Source: Eubacteriaceae bacterium | GTDB taxonomy: Bacteria; Bacillota; Clostridia; Lachnospirales; Lachnospiraceae | Reading direction: 5' to 3' | DNA: 64,000 nt | Assembly (NCBI GenBank): GCA_910574915.1 | Contig: CAJTCR010000021.1 | Location: 21,721 to 85,720, forward strand | Shown here: positions 16,776 to 27,100 of the stretch, piece after piece | How positions within the stretch are numbered: position 1 is the stretch's first letter | Layout of the letters: each line of letters starts with the position of its first letter | The notes under the pieces: model-generated | Database searches by the model: none | Told to the model about the DNA's origin: nothing | The model's input: the letters and a program-made list of their open reading frames with translations, nothing else | Made by a program: the position numbers and the translations under genes

Positions 16776-19268
16776 ATGAAAAAACGGAGCAGAATCGTAT
16801 CTCTTCTGCTGGCATCTTTGCTTGCATTTCCGGCGGCACCGCTTTCGGCAGTGCCTTTGGATCTGGCACCTGCGGCAGTGGAAGCGGCGGCAAAGGAAGT
16901 AAAGATTACTAATGTGCAGACTGGAACGCTTACGATTGAAAACGGAAAGGTATTCCTGCTAAAGGCAAACCGCTCGGATGTTACATGGAAAAGCAGCAAT
17001 CAAAAGGTTGTGACAGTCAGTGCGTCCGGCAAACTGAAAGGGCTAAAAAAAGGAACAGCGAAAATTACAGCGGCGGCAGGCAAATCCAAAGCTGTAGTTG
17101 AGGTTACGGTTGGGAAAAAAGTAACCGGAGTGAATGTAATAAAGTCTGCGGTATCACTGCCAGTCGGCGGAAAATCCACGATTAAAGCAGAGGTGCTTCC
17201 GGCAGAGGCGTCGAACAAGGAACTGGTGTTTTCATCTGCGGATGCAAAGACCGCGTCGGTATCCAAAAAAGGCGTGATTACGGCAAAGGCAGTCGGAAGT
17301 ACAAAGATTACGGTAGAGGCTTCGGATGGTTCGAAGCAGAAAGAAACCATATTTGTTACTGTGCGTGCGCAGGATGAAGAAGTGCGTATGCAGGATGATT
17401 TTTACCAGGCGATCAATGCACCGATTCTGAAAGCGCATCCGCTGCGGGAAGATCAGGGGATGTGGAGCAATTTCGGCGGCTTGCAGGAAGAGGTTACGAA
17501 AAATTTAAGCAGCCTGATTGACGAGCTGGCTGCGGAAAAAGACAAATTTGAGCAAGGCTCTATTCAGCAGAAGGTGGTTGATTTCTATCTGCTTGCCCGC
17601 GATATGGAGACAAGGGACAAGGCAGGCGTAGAACCGCTTCGCAAGTATATCGACATGATCGACCAGGCGCAGACCGTTGCAGAATTTGTGGACGTGCTGG
17701 CACAGCTTTCCAATATCGGTGTGAACAGCGTTCTGAACTTTACCATCGCGGTTGATATGCAGGATTCCAATCAATACGTGCTGGCGGACGAAGGCCCGGC
17801 GTATATGCTGCCAAAAGATTACTATGCGCAGACAGAAGCAAACCAGGCAGTGCAGCAGGCATTGGTTACGCTTGCAAAGCAGATGTTTGTACTGGCAGGG
17901 GAAAGCGAGGAAGAGGCGGCAAAGACCGCTGAGAAGGTCTGCGAGATGCAGAAGGAATTTGCAATGCAGGGGCTTGGGCTGGAAGACCGCTATGCGGTAG
18001 AAAAGATCTACAATCCTTATACAAAAGAAGAGCTTGCGAGCCTTTACAGCAACTGCGATATTGTTGGATTTTTAAAGACGGCAGGCATTACGAATTTTGA
18101 CAGATGTATTGTGGCGGAAGTGGAAAACGCAAAGAAAATAAACAGCTACCTGACGCCGGAACATCTTGAGGATCTGAAAGATTTAACAAAATTTATCCTT
18201 TATACGAGCTACAGCACTTATCTGACCAGCGCCCACAACAAGGCGCTGACGGATTTTAATATAGCAATGACAGGATCAGCGGAGCAAAAAGACGCGGATA
18301 CCGTTGCCAAAGAGCTGACACAGTCCCTGTTTACCTGGGAATTTGGCAAGCTGTATACAGATAAATATTTTTCAGAAGAAAGCAAACAGGAAGTAGAAGG
18401 CATAGTAAAACAGTTGCTGGCAACCTTCCGCGGCAGAATTGAAAAGCTGGACTGGCTTTCAGAAGAAACAAAGCAAAAAGCGGTAAAAAAACTGGAGACA
18501 ATGAAGCTGAAAATCGGTTATCCAGATAAATGGCCGTCTTATTTTGACCGCGTATCAATCGATGCCTCCAAAGGGCTGATTGAAAATATTGTTGGCATTA
18601 TGGACGCGTTAAACGACAATGCGCAAAAGCGCCTGGATACGGGTGTGGATAAGACAGAATGGGCAGCAGCGCCGCAGACAGTCAATGCGTTTTATAATCC
18701 GCAGGCAAACGATATCACATTCCCGGCAGCGATCTTGCAGGAGCCGTTTTACCGTAAAGGCGCAGAAGCAGCGGAAAACCTGGGCGGCATCGGCACGGTA
18801 ATCGGGCATGAGATTACCCATGCGTTTGACAATAACGGTGCGCGGTATGATGAAAACGGCAATTTTGTCAACTGGTGGACGCAGGAAGACCTGGCGCAGT
18901 TCCAGGCAAGGGCACAGAAAGTCAAGGACTATTACAGCAGCATAGAAGTGGCAAACGGGCTGTTCCAAAATGGAGAGACGACCGTTGGGGAAAATATTGC
19001 GGATATGGGTGCAATGGCATGTATCCTGGACATTATCGGTGACGATAAGCAGGCACAGCGCAAAGCATTCGAGAGCAACGCAAAGATCTGGGCATCCAAC
19101 CAGACAGACCAGTATCGCGATTATCTGCTGATGGCAGATGCACATTCGTTAAATAAAGTGCGTGTCAATGCGGTACTGCCGCTGTTCGATGAGTTTTATG
19201 AAGTATATGGAGTAACAAAAAAAGACGCGATGTATGTAGCGCCTGAGGATCGTGTAAAGATTTGGTAA
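16776..19268 (+). CDS. Secreted M13 (neprilysin/PepO) family zinc metallopeptidase with two N-terminal Big_2 domains
   Basis: This 830-residue protein has a signal peptide (MKKRSRIVSLLLASLLAF, cleavage near residue 27-40). Two Big_2-like domains follow at about 40-115 and 120-198 (each with the pattern of a VTWKSSN or LVFSSAD strand and a KGLKKGTAKIT-type strand). The M13 peptidase fills the rest. Catalytic features are VNAFYNPQ, the zinc motif H678-EIT-H682 and E739 in ENIADMGA. The C-terminus ends VKIW, lacking the cysteine common at this end. The Big_2 domains probably hold the enzyme in the cell wall. The start at 16776 follows AAGGAG with proper spacing; the longer frame from 16629 would place the signal peptide inside. 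Confidence 0.88.
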   Translation: MKKRSRIVSLLLASLLAFPAAPLSAVPLDLAPAAVEAAAKEVKITNVQTGTLTIENGKVFLLKANRSDVTWKSSNQKVVTVSASGKLKGLKKGTAKITAAAGKSKAVVEVTVGKKVTGVNVIKSAVSLPVGGKSTIKAEVLPAEASNKELVFSSADAKTASVSKKGVITAKAVGSTKITVEASDGSKQKETIFVTVRAQDEEVRMQDDFYQAINAPILKAHPLREDQGMWSNFGGLQEEVTKNLSSLIDELAAEKDKFEQGSIQQKVVDFYLLARDMETRDKAGVEPLRKYIDMIDQAQTVAEFVDVLAQLSNIGVNSVLNFTIAVDMQDSNQYVLADEGPAYMLPKDYYAQTEANQAVQQALVTLAKQMFVLAGESEEEAAKTAEKVCEMQKEFAMQGLGLEDRYAVEKIYNPYTKEELASLYSNCDIVGFLKTAGITNFDRCIVAEVENAKKINSYLTPEHLEDLKDLTKFILYTSYSTYLTSAHNKALTDFNIAMTGSAEQKDADTVAKELTQSLFTWEFGKLYTDKYFSEESKQEVEGIVKQLLATFRGRIEKLDWLSEETKQKAVKKLETMKLKIGYPDKWPSYFDRVSIDASKGLIENIVGIMDALNDNAQKRLDTGVDKTEWAAAPQTVNAFYNPQANDITFPAAILQEPFYRKGAEAAENLGGIGTVIGHEITHAFDNNGARYDENGNFVNWWTQEDLAQFQARAQKVKDYYSSIEVANGLFQNGETTVGENIADMGAMACILDIIGDDKQAQRKAFESNAKIWASNQTDQYRDYLLMADAHSLNKVRVNAVLPLFDEFYEVYGVTKKDAMYVAPEDRVKIW

Positions 19269-19288
19269 GATTTTTTACGAGAATAAAA

Positions 19289-19327
19289 AGAAGCTGGAGG
19301 CTGTCAGAACGCAGTCCCCAGCTTCTT
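19289..19327. terminator. Bidirectional terminator between convergent genes
   Basis: AGAAGCTGG (19289-19297) pairs with CCAGCTTCT (19318-19326), with an A-rich run before and a T/A-rich run after. It lies between the M13 peptidase gene and the ACT protein gene, which converge here. Confidence 0.65.
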
Positions 19328-19363
19328 ATATATAGATCGCTGTCTGCTGTGGAAAACACGCGG

Positions 19364-19795
19364 TTATAAATTTGAAAGCGCTTCCTGGCAAATGGTATGT
19401 ATCCCGCTTTTGCTTAAAATCTCAATGGCTTTTTCATTGTCCTCCACACGCAGCACCATATAGGCGGTCGACTGCTTGCGGGTTAAAAATGCGTACATGT
19501 ATTCCAGGTTGACGCCGCCGTCTCCTAATATTTTTAAAATACGGAACAGGCTGCCTGGTTCGTCCGGCATTTCGATTGCGACAACCGGCGTGATTGAAGC
19601 GACATATCCGGCTTCTTTTAACACGCAGGATGTTTTATAAGCATCGTCTACAATAATGCGCACAATGCCAAAATCCTGTGCTTCGGCAATGGACAGGGCG
19701 CGCATGTCGATGCTGGACTGATTTAAGTATTCGGTCAGTTCGGCAAGCTTGCCTGGTTTGTTTTCCACAAAGATAGATATTTGTTTGACTGTCAT
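19364..19795 (-). CDS. Tandem ACT domain protein
   Basis: This 143-residue protein consists of two ACT domains: residues 1-65 (MTVKQISIFVENKPGKLAEL) and 70-140 (IEMPDEPGSLFRILKILGDG). ACT domains bind amino acids or other small ligands. Genes like this often sit directly behind a phenylacetate-CoA ligase-like gene in anaerobic Firmicutes and may sense an aromatic amino acid or its product. It lies 29 bases after the ligase gene, so the two form an operon. Confidence 0.85.
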   Translation of the reverse strand: MTVKQISIFVENKPGKLAELTEYLNQSSIDMRALSIAEAQDFGIVRIIVDDAYKTSCVLKEAGYVASITPVVAIEMPDEPGSLFRILKILGDGGVNLEYMYAFLTRKQSTAYMVLRVEDNEKAIEILSKSGIHTICQEALSNL

Positions 19796-19824
19796 GAATT
19801 CCCCTCCAATCTGAATGGCTGTTG

Positions 19825-21132
19825 TTACCCCTGGTACAGATTCCGCTGGTCGATGACGCGTACGGCTTTTCCTTCGCTGCGCGTAATGGTCTTTGGATTG
19901 ACCAGCTTGACCTTGACATAGATGCCAAGCATCGCCTTTAATGCGTTTACAAGCTTCTTTTCTCTCTCTGCTACGATACCCGCGTTGTCTGAGAACATTT
20001 CCTGTGTCATTTCTACCTGTACCTCGATCGTGTCGCTGTTGTTCTTGCGTCCGACAAGAATCTGGTAGTTTGCAGGATATCCCTGGTTTAAGAGTACGGT
20101 TTCGATCTGGGACGGGAATACGTTGACGCCTTTGACGATCAGCATATCGTCGCTGCGTCCCAACGGTTTGGTCATCTTAACATGCGTACGCCCGCAGGAG
20201 CATTTTTTATGGCTTAAAATGCAGATATCCCTTGTGCGGTAGCGCAACAGCGGGAACGCTTCTTTTGTAATGCTTGTAAATACAAGCTCTCCTTTTTCGC
20301 CGTCCGGCAGCACTTCTCCGGTCTGCGGGTTGATGACTTCTGCGATAAAATGGTCTTCGTTAATATGCATACCAGTCTGTTCGCTGCATTCAAAGGAAAC
20401 GCCAGGGCCGGAGATCTCGGTCAGCCCGTAGATGTCAAATGCCTGGATGCCGAGCTTTTGCTCGATATCGCGGCGCATTTCCTCTGTCCATGCTTCGGCG
20501 CCGAAGATGCCTGCCTTTAGTTTTATCTGATCCTGTAAGCCGCGTTCCCAGATCGATTCAGCCAGGTAAGCTGCGTACGAAGGCGTACAGCATAAGATCG
20601 TAGAGCCAAGGTCGCACATAAACTGGATCTGGCGGTCGGTATTTCCAGAAGACATCGGCAGCGTCAGGGAGCCGATCTTGTGGGAACCGCCGTTTAAGCC
20701 AGGGCCTCCGGTAAATAAGCCGTAGCCGTAGCAGACGTGCACGACATCGTCCTTGGTTCCGCCGGCAGCGGCGATCGCTCTGGCACAGCATTCTTCCCAA
20801 AGATCCAGGTCATGCTGCGTATAAAATGCCACGACTCTGCGTCCGGTCGTACCGCTCGTGGACTGGATGCGGACACAGTCAGACAGCGGTGCGGCAAGCA
20901 GCCCGTACGGATAAGCATCCCGCAGGTCATCCTTCGTTAAAAACGGCAGCTTGTGCAGGTCGTCTACCGAACGGATATCAGACGGCGTAATGCCGGCGTC
21001 GTCCATTTTCTTTTTATAAAATGCTACATTTTCATAAACACGCGTTACGGTTTTTGCCAGACGCTCGTCCTGCCAGGCACGGATCTGATCCTGGGAGGCA
21101 CATTCGATTTCCGGCTGGTAATAGTGCTCCAT
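19825..21132 (-). CDS. Phenylacetate-CoA ligase-like AMP-forming enzyme
   Basis: This 435-residue adenylate-forming enzyme is of the PaaK family. The phosphate-binding loop is IQSTSGTTGRRVV near residue 90, followed by the acyl-AMP region FDIYGLTEISGPG near 235 and LLRYRTRDICIL near 300, and a C-terminal hinge DMLIVKGVNVFPSQIE. It activates an arylacetic acid such as phenylacetate or indoleacetate with ATP and CoA. In fermenters such enzymes also run with 2-oxoacid ferredoxin oxidoreductases, none of which is in this window. A good promoter and an AAAGGAAC-type ribosome site precede the start. Confidence 0.85.
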   Translation of the reverse strand: MEHYYQPEIECASQDQIRAWQDERLAKTVTRVYENVAFYKKKMDDAGITPSDIRSVDDLHKLPFLTKDDLRDAYPYGLLAAPLSDCVRIQSTSGTTGRRVVAFYTQHDLDLWEECCARAIAAAGGTKDDVVHVCYGYGLFTGGPGLNGGSHKIGSLTLPMSSGNTDRQIQFMCDLGSTILCCTPSYAAYLAESIWERGLQDQIKLKAGIFGAEAWTEEMRRDIEQKLGIQAFDIYGLTEISGPGVSFECSEQTGMHINEDHFIAEVINPQTGEVLPDGEKGELVFTSITKEAFPLLRYRTRDICILSHKKCSCGRTHVKMTKPLGRSDDMLIVKGVNVFPSQIETVLLNQGYPANYQILVGRKNNSDTIEVQVEMTQEMFSDNAGIVAEREKKLVNALKAMLGIYVKVKLVNPKTITRSEGKAVRVIDQRNLYQG

Positions 21133-21181
21133 ACTTATACAGTTCCTTTCTTTTTTCTAAATAGATGTGATTATGGTACAT

Positions 21182-21211
21182 ATTATAGCATATTCGGGTG
21201 CATGTGTCCAA
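21182..21211 (-). promoter_or_regulatory. Promoter for the PaaK-like ligase and ACT genes
   Basis: On the minus strand TTGGAC (plus 21206-21211) and TATAAT (plus 21182-21187) are 18 bases apart, about 50 bases upstream of the ligase start. Confidence 0.6.
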
Positions 21212-21217
21212 AAAAAC

Positions 21218-21246
21218 TTGAACAAAACAGTTATCAATGGTATGAT
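21218..21246 (+). promoter_or_regulatory. Promoter for the nucleotidyltransferase gene
   Basis: TTGAAC at 21218-21223 and TATGAT at 21241-21246 have a 17-base spacer. The box pair lies back to back with the minus-strand promoter, so the two transcripts diverge within a few tens of bases. Confidence 0.7.
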
Positions 21247-21278
21247 AGGTAAAGCGAAACCAAGGAGGATGTTTGTAT

Positions 21279-22184
21279 ATGAAAGATATAGCGCTCGTGA
21301 TTATGGCAGCAGGCATTGGCTCCCGATACGGAGCAGGCATTAAGCAGTTGCAGAAGGTAGGCCCGCAGGGGGAAATTATTATTGATTATTCGATCCATGA
21401 TGCATTAGAAGCGGGATTTACAAAAGTGATTTTTATTATACGAAAAGATATTGAACAGGAATTTAAAGAAGTGATCGGCAAAAGAATTGAAAAAACATGT
21501 CCGGTCGAATATGTATTCCAGGAAAAAGACGATCTGCCGCAGGGATTTACCTGCCCTTTGCAGCGTGTAAAGCCGTGGGGAACCGGCCAGGCGATTCTGG
21601 CGTGCAGAAACATTCTGGACGTGCCGTTTGCGGTGATCAACGCGGACGACTACTATGGAAAGGCTGCGTTTAAAAAAGTATATCACTTTTTAAGGGAGCA
21701 TGAAAATACGACGGGCGAGTACTGCATGGCTGGTTTCCAGATTGCAAATACGTTAAGTGAAAACGGCGCTGTGACACGCGGTGTGTGTGAGATGAACGAC
21801 CAGAACAAGCTGTTAAAGGTCGTGGAAACAGGCGGCATTGAACGTACGCAGTCCGGGCAGATCTGCTGTGAAGGCGGTGCGGTATTGCAGGAAGATACGC
21901 TTGTGTCCATGAACCTCTGGGGACTGACGCCGGAATTTCTGCAAGTATTGGAACAGGGCTTTGCGGAATTTTTAAAGCAGGCTGACCCGCAGGATTTAAA
22001 GGCGGAATATCTGCTGCCGTCCGTGGTAGACCAGATGATTCAAAGCGGCAGTGCCGCGGTTACCGTGCTGCCAACGCCGGATAAGTGGTTTGGCGTTACT
22101 TACGCAGAAGACAAAGACAGCGTTGTGGAAGCTTTTCGCCAGCTTACAGAGGCAGGCGTCTACGGCGGCAGCCTTTGGGATTAG
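21279..22184 (+). CDS. Sugar-phosphate nucleotidyltransferase family protein
   Basis: This 301-residue protein has the nucleotide-binding signature of NTP transferases at its start ([14 protein letters not shown] with a nearby lysine in [10 protein letters not shown]) and a metal-binding NADDYYGK near residue 117. It probably joins a nucleotide to a sugar phosphate; the exact sugar is unclear. ATG 21279 is chosen because AAGGAGGAT at 21262-21270 is eight bases upstream; a TTG at 21273 is less likely. It is followed after 17 bases by a UDP-glucose dehydrogenase-like gene, which suggests a joint role in UDP-sugar metabolism. Confidence 0.75.
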   Translation: MKDIALVIMAAGIGSRYGAGIKQLQKVGPQGEIIIDYSIHDALEAGFTKVIFIIRKDIEQEFKEVIGKRIEKTCPVEYVFQEKDDLPQGFTCPLQRVKPWGTGQAILACRNILDVPFAVINADDYYGKAAFKKVYHFLREHENTTGEYCMAGFQIANTLSENGAVTRGVCEMNDQNKLLKVVETGGIERTQSGQICCEGGAVLQEDTLVSMNLWGLTPEFLQVLEQGFAEFLKQADPQDLKAEYLLPSVVDQMIQSGSAAVTVLPTPDKWFGVTYAEDKDSVVEAFRQLTEAGVYGGSLWD

Positions 22185-22201
22185 ACAACGAGGACAGTCA
22201 G

Positions 22202-23005
22202 ATGAAAATAGTGGTAGCAGGAACCGGATATGTAGGCTTGTCCCTGGCAGTATTGCTGTCACAGCATCATGAAGTGACGGCGGTGGATATCCAGCCGGAA
22301 AAGGTGGCTATGATTAACGCGCGCAGGTCGCCGATTATCGATCAGGATATCACCGATTATTTAGAACAGAAAGACTTGCGGCTGCATGCGGCTTTGGACG
22401 GGTCGCAGGCGTTTAAAGACGCGGACTATGTGATCGTATCCACACCGACAAACTATGACCCGAAGATGAACTATTTTGACACATCGTCGGTTGAGGAGGT
22501 CATACAAAAAGTAACTACATGCAATCCGAATGCGGTGATCGTGATCAAATCAAAGGATACGAAGCAGCTTCTGGCAAACTATCAGGACGTGCCGGAAAAC
22601 CTGATCGAGGCAATCGTGGAGTCCAACCGTACGCGCAAAGACTTTATCGCAGACCAGGTGCTTGCCAAAGGCGGCTATTATGAATCAGACAGCAGCAACG
22701 GCAGGAACGGGCTGCCGGGCAACGATTGTGTCGTCGGCATTTACAGGCTTACGATGAAGGCAGATTCGGATAATTTCAGGCAAAGCTCCATCCAGGGCGT
22801 GATGAAGCGGATCAAGGCAAAAGGAGCGACGGTAATCATCTACGAGCCGCGTTTATCAAAACGGCTGTTTTTCGGCAGCGAGGTAGTCACGGATTTGTCG
22901 GAATTTAAGGCAAAGTCTGACGTAATCGTAGCAAACCGCTTTGCGGGAGAACTAGAAGATGTGTCGGAAAAAGTGTATACGAGAGACTTGTATGGAGTTG
23001 ATTAG
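22202..23005 (+). CDS. UDP-glucose 6-dehydrogenase with a large internal in-frame deletion
   Basis: The 267-residue product starts as a normal UDP-glucose/UDP-mannuronate dehydrogenase ([19 protein letters not shown], then [12 protein letters not shown]) and ends as one ([20 protein letters not shown], then [17 protein letters not shown]). Short members are close to 390 residues. The missing part lies at residues 116-118, where VIKS runs directly into [11 protein letters not shown]. In complete proteins these are separated by about 120 residues that include the catalytic GYCLPKD cysteine. The enzyme should be unable to oxidise UDP-glucose. The frame is kept and the ribosome context is intact. 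The start at 22202 is set by the Rossmann motif. Confidence 0.8.
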   Translation: MKIVVAGTGYVGLSLAVLLSQHHEVTAVDIQPEKVAMINARRSPIIDQDITDYLEQKDLRLHAALDGSQAFKDADYVIVSTPTNYDPKMNYFDTSSVEEVIQKVTTCNPNAVIVIKSKDTKQLLANYQDVPENLIEAIVESNRTRKDFIADQVLAKGGYYESDSSNGRNGLPGNDCVVGIYRLTMKADSDNFRQSSIQGVMKRIKAKGATVIIYEPRLSKRLFFGSEVVTDLSEFKAKSDVIVANRFAGELEDVSEKVYTRDLYGVD

Positions 23006-23023
23006 GGAACCGTTAAGAAGTTC

Positions 23024-23188
23024 CTAGAGCGTGTTTGAAAATGCTTGCTGCCAGATGTATTTCACAATTTGTGGGAGATTTGCGCCAAATGAAGGGCGCA
23101 TAGCGGGCTATGTAACCTGAATTTGGCACAAATATCACGCAAAGTGGGGAATGCAGATGGTAGGAATGATTTTTCAAACACGCTCTAG
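23024..23188. mobile_element. Short CTAG-ended inverted-repeat element (MITE-like)
   Basis: The 165-bp element has perfect 18-bp terminal inverted repeats: CTAGAGCGTGTTTGAAAA at 23024-23041 and its complement at 23171-23188. Nested inside are ATTTGCGCCAAAT paired with ATTTGGCACAAAT, and a central ATAGC/GCTAT hairpin. No protein is encoded. A diverged partial copy lies at 45060-45484. The outer eight bases CTAGAGCG are the same as in the R elements. Confidence 0.75.
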
Positions 23189-23247
23189 CGCCGCAGGGAT
23201 TGACAAATGAACACGGATGGATAAAATAAAAATGAGGTGATTTCCGT

Positions 23248-24108
23248 ATGGAAGAAAATAATCAGAACGAAGAACCTGTAAACAGCCGGGAGCAGGACGA
23301 AACACCGCAGCCGTATATGCAGCGGCAGCCGGAACAGGCACAGGGCAGCAGCCAGGAAAGTTCGTATAAAGAAACCAGCGACGGCAAACAGGAAGAACCA
23401 GGTCAAGAGGAAAGTACGAGTCCGCAGCAAGATCCAGATCCACAGAGAGATGCCAGTCATCCGAGCAGCCAGTACCAGCAGTACAGCACAGGCACAAACC
23501 CGCAGGATGATGCAAGCCAGCAGGGAACCCAGAGTCAACAGTACAGCACGGGTGCGAATTCGCAGAATGATTTTGGTCAGCAGGGCAACCAGTACGAGCA
23601 ATATAGCGGTTTAAATCAGCAGGGTAGCGCAAACCAGCAAAGCAACTACTACCAGCAGAATGGCAGCGCGAACCAGCAAAGCAGCCAGTACCAGCAGTAC
23701 GGTCAGTACCAGCAGTATCGTTCAAATACGCAGTACGACTATTATCAAAAAGCGGATCAGGGAGCTTCCAGTACGGGATTTGGAATTGCGTCGATGATCC
23801 TTGGGATTTTGTCGCTGGTGCTGTTTTGTACGTGCCTGAATATTCCGATGGCGATTGCGGCTGTGATTTTTGGCATCCTTCAGATCTGCCGGGGACAGCA
23901 GGCGCGGGGAATGGCGATTGCGGGCATTGTGACGGCTGTTTTGTCTGTAATTGCGCTGCTTGTGATGATCGCGCTGATGTGGACGCCGTTTATGGAATAT
24001 TATCGGGAAGAAGCGCCTAAGGTGCGTCCTGGATATGACTATGAGTATGATTATGATGACGGCATGGAAGACTTTTTTGATTTCTTTGACGGTAGAAATC
24101 AGTTTTAA
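23248..24108 (+). CDS. DUF4190-type membrane protein with a long Q/N/S-rich N-terminal region
   Basis: Residues 1-170 of this 286-residue protein are low-complexity and rich in Gln, Ser, Asn and Tyr, with repeated units of the type SQYQQY and NQQSS. Two membrane helices follow (about 180-208, GFGIASMILGILSLVLF, and 222-246), with the GMAIAGI block typical of DUF4190 proteins. The tail is acidic and aromatic (YDYEYDYDDG). The N-terminal part is probably cytoplasmic and disordered. The function is unknown. AAAAATGAGGTGAT precedes the start. It lies just upstream of ileS with an 18-base gap, but no shared function is evident. Confidence 0.75.
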   Translation: MEENNQNEEPVNSREQDETPQPYMQRQPEQAQGSSQESSYKETSDGKQEEPGQEESTSPQQDPDPQRDASHPSSQYQQYSTGTNPQDDASQQGTQSQQYSTGANSQNDFGQQGNQYEQYSGLNQQGSANQQSNYYQQNGSANQQSSQYQQYGQYQQYRSNTQYDYYQKADQGASSTGFGIASMILGILSLVLFCTCLNIPMAIAAVIFGILQICRGQQARGMAIAGIVTAVLSVIALLVMIALMWTPFMEYYREEAPKVRPGYDYEYDYDDGMEDFFDFFDGRNQF

Positions 24109-24126
24109 TAAAGGAGCAGAGGAAGT

Positions 24127-27100
24127 ATGTACAACAAAGTAGATACCAATATGAATTTTGTGGAAAGGGAACATAAGATCATAGATTTCTGGAAGGACAA
24201 AGAAGTGTTTCAGAAATCTATGAATGCCAGAAAAGGCGGAGAGACGTATACGTTTTACGACGGCCCTCCGACCGCGAACGGCAAGCCGCATATCGGCCAT
24301 GTGCTGACGCGTGTAATCAAAGATATGATCCCAAGATACCAGACGATGAAGGGCAGGTATGTGCCGCGCAAGGCTGGCTGGGATACGCATGGGCTTCCGG
24401 TGGAGCTGGAAGTGGAAAAGCTGCTTGGGTTAAACGGCAAGGATCAGATCGAAGAATACGGGATGGAGCCGTTTATCAGACAGTGTAAAGAATCCGTATG
24501 GAAATATAAAGGCATGTGGGAAGATTTTTCACAGACCGTCGGCTTTTGGGCGGATATGGATGATCCCTATGTCACTTATGATGATAATTTTATCGAATCC
24601 GAATGGTGGGCGTTAAAGCAGATCTGGGATAAAAAGCTGCTGTACAAAGGGTTTAAAACCGTACCGTACTGCCCGCGCTGCGGCACGCCGCTTTCCTCTC
24701 AGGAAGTGGCGCAGGGGTATAAGACCGTAAAAGAGCGCTCTGCGATTGTACGGTTTAAGGTGGCAGGAGAGGACGCTTATTTTCTGGCGTGGACGACGAC
24801 GCCTTGGACACTGCCTTCTAATCTGGCGCTTTGCGTCAACCCTGACGAGACGTACTGCAAAGTAAAGGCGGCGGACGGATATACGTATTATCTTGCCGAG
24901 GCGCTCGCGGACAAGGTGCTTGGAAAGCTGGGCAGTGAGGATGATACAGAGAAAAAGGCTGCATATGAGGTGCTTGCGACATACAAGGGAACAGATCTTG
25001 AGTATAAGGAATACGAGCCGCTGTTTCATTTTGCAGATGCATTGATCGAAAAGCAGCATAAAAAGGCATATTACGTGACCTGTGATACGTATGTTACAAT
25101 GACGGACGGTACCGGAATCGTACACATCGCTCCGGCGTTTGGCGAGGACGATGCGCAGGTAGGCAGAAAGTATGAACTGCCGTTTGTACAGCTTGTTGAC
25201 GGAAAAGGAGAGCTTACAAAGGAGACGGCATATGCAGGTATATTTGTAAAAAAAGCAGACCCGATGGTGTTAAAAGATCTGGATGCAGCGGGGCTGTTGT
25301 TTGACGCGCCGAAGTTTGAGCATGAGTATCCGCACTGCTGGAGATGCGATACACCGTTAATTTACTATGCAAGAGAGTCCTGGTTTATTAAAATGACGGA
25401 AGTTAAGGATGATTTGATCCGCAACAACAATACGGTCAACTGGATACCAGAGTCGATCGGCAAAGGGCGTTTCGGCGACTGGCTGGAAAATATTCAGGAC
25501 TGGGGACTTTCCAGAAACCGCTACTGGGGCACGCCGCTTCCGGTATGGGAATGCGAGTGCGGCTGTCAGGAATGCATTGGAAGCCGTGCGGAGCTTGCCG
25601 AAAAGAGCGGTAACCCGGATACGGCGCGCACGGAGCTGCACCGTCCGTATATTGACGAGGTAACTTACAAATGCCCGCAGTGTGAGGGAACGATGCACCG
25701 TGTCCCGGAGGTGATTGACTGCTGGTTTGATTCGGGGGCGATGCCGTTTGCACAGCATCATTATCCGTTTGAAAATAAAGAGCTGTTTGAGCAGCAGTTC
25801 CCGGCACAGTTTATTTCAGAAGCAGTCGACCAGACGCGCGGGTGGTTCTATTCGCTGATGGCAGAGTCTACGCTGCTGTTTAACAAAGCGCCTTATGAAA
25901 ATGTAATTGTATTAGGGCATGTACAGGATGAAAACGGGCAGAAAATGAGCAAATCCAAAGGAAATGCGATTGATCCGTTTGAAGCGCTTAAGACGTACGG
26001 TGCAGACGCGATCCGCTGGTATTTTTACATTAACAGCGCGCCTTGGCTGCCGAACCGTTTCCACGGCAAAGCAGTTCAGGAAGGACAGCGCAAATTCCTA
26101 GGCACACTTTGGAATACGTATGCGTTTTTCGTGCTGTATGCCAATATCGATGCGTTTGACGCTTCCAAATATCAACTGGAATATGACAAGCTGGGCGTGA
26201 TGGACCGCTGGCTTTTGTCCAAGCTGAATACGCTTGTAAAGACTGTTGACCAGAACCTTGGCAGCTATCGTATCCCAGAAGCAGCAAGGGCGCTGGATAA
26301 TTTTGTAGACGAGATGTCCAACTGGTATGTCAGAAGAAGCAGGGAACGGTTCTGGGCAAAAGGCATGGAGCAGGATAAAATCAACGCTTATATGACACTG
26401 TATACCGCACTGGTTACCGTCGCAAAGGCAGCGGCGCCGATGGTTCCGTTTATTGCGGAAGATATTTACCGCAATCTTGTGTGCAGTATCGACGCGAACG
26501 CGCCGGAGAGTGTACATTACTGTGATTTTCCGACGGTACAGGAGTCCTGCATTGATCCAGAGCTGGAAGCGGATATGGAAGCGGTATTAAAGATCGTCGT
26601 TATGGGACGTGCCTGCCGCAACGCCGCAAATATAAAAAACCGCCAGCCGATCGGCAGCATGTTTGTCAAGGCGCCTGCTGATTTACAGGATTATTTTGTA
26701 AAGATTATCGAAGAGGAGCTGAATGTGAAAAAAGTTTCCTTTACCGATGATGTAAGCGGTTATACCGATTATACGTTTAAGCCGCAGTTGCGCACTGTAG
26801 GGCCAAAATACGGAAAATATTTAAAGCAGATTCAACAGGCGCTTGCACAGCTTAATGGAAATGCGGCAATGAGCACCCTGCGCGAAACCGGAGTGTTAAA
26901 GCTTGAGGGCATTCACGAAAGCATTGCGCTGACAGAAGAAGACCTGCTGATTACGACGACGCAGATGGAAGGATATATGACAGAGACCGATCAGGCGGTA
27001 ACCGTTGTGCTGGATACCAACCTGACGCCGGAGCTGTTGGAAGAGGGGTTTGTGCGTGAGATTATCAGCAAATTGCAGACGATGCGCAAAGAAGCCGGGT

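Noticed and set aside
24109..24126. T-box leader for ileS
   Set aside because: The gap to the upstream gene is only 18 bases, and no T-box sequence or antiterminator was seen further upstream.
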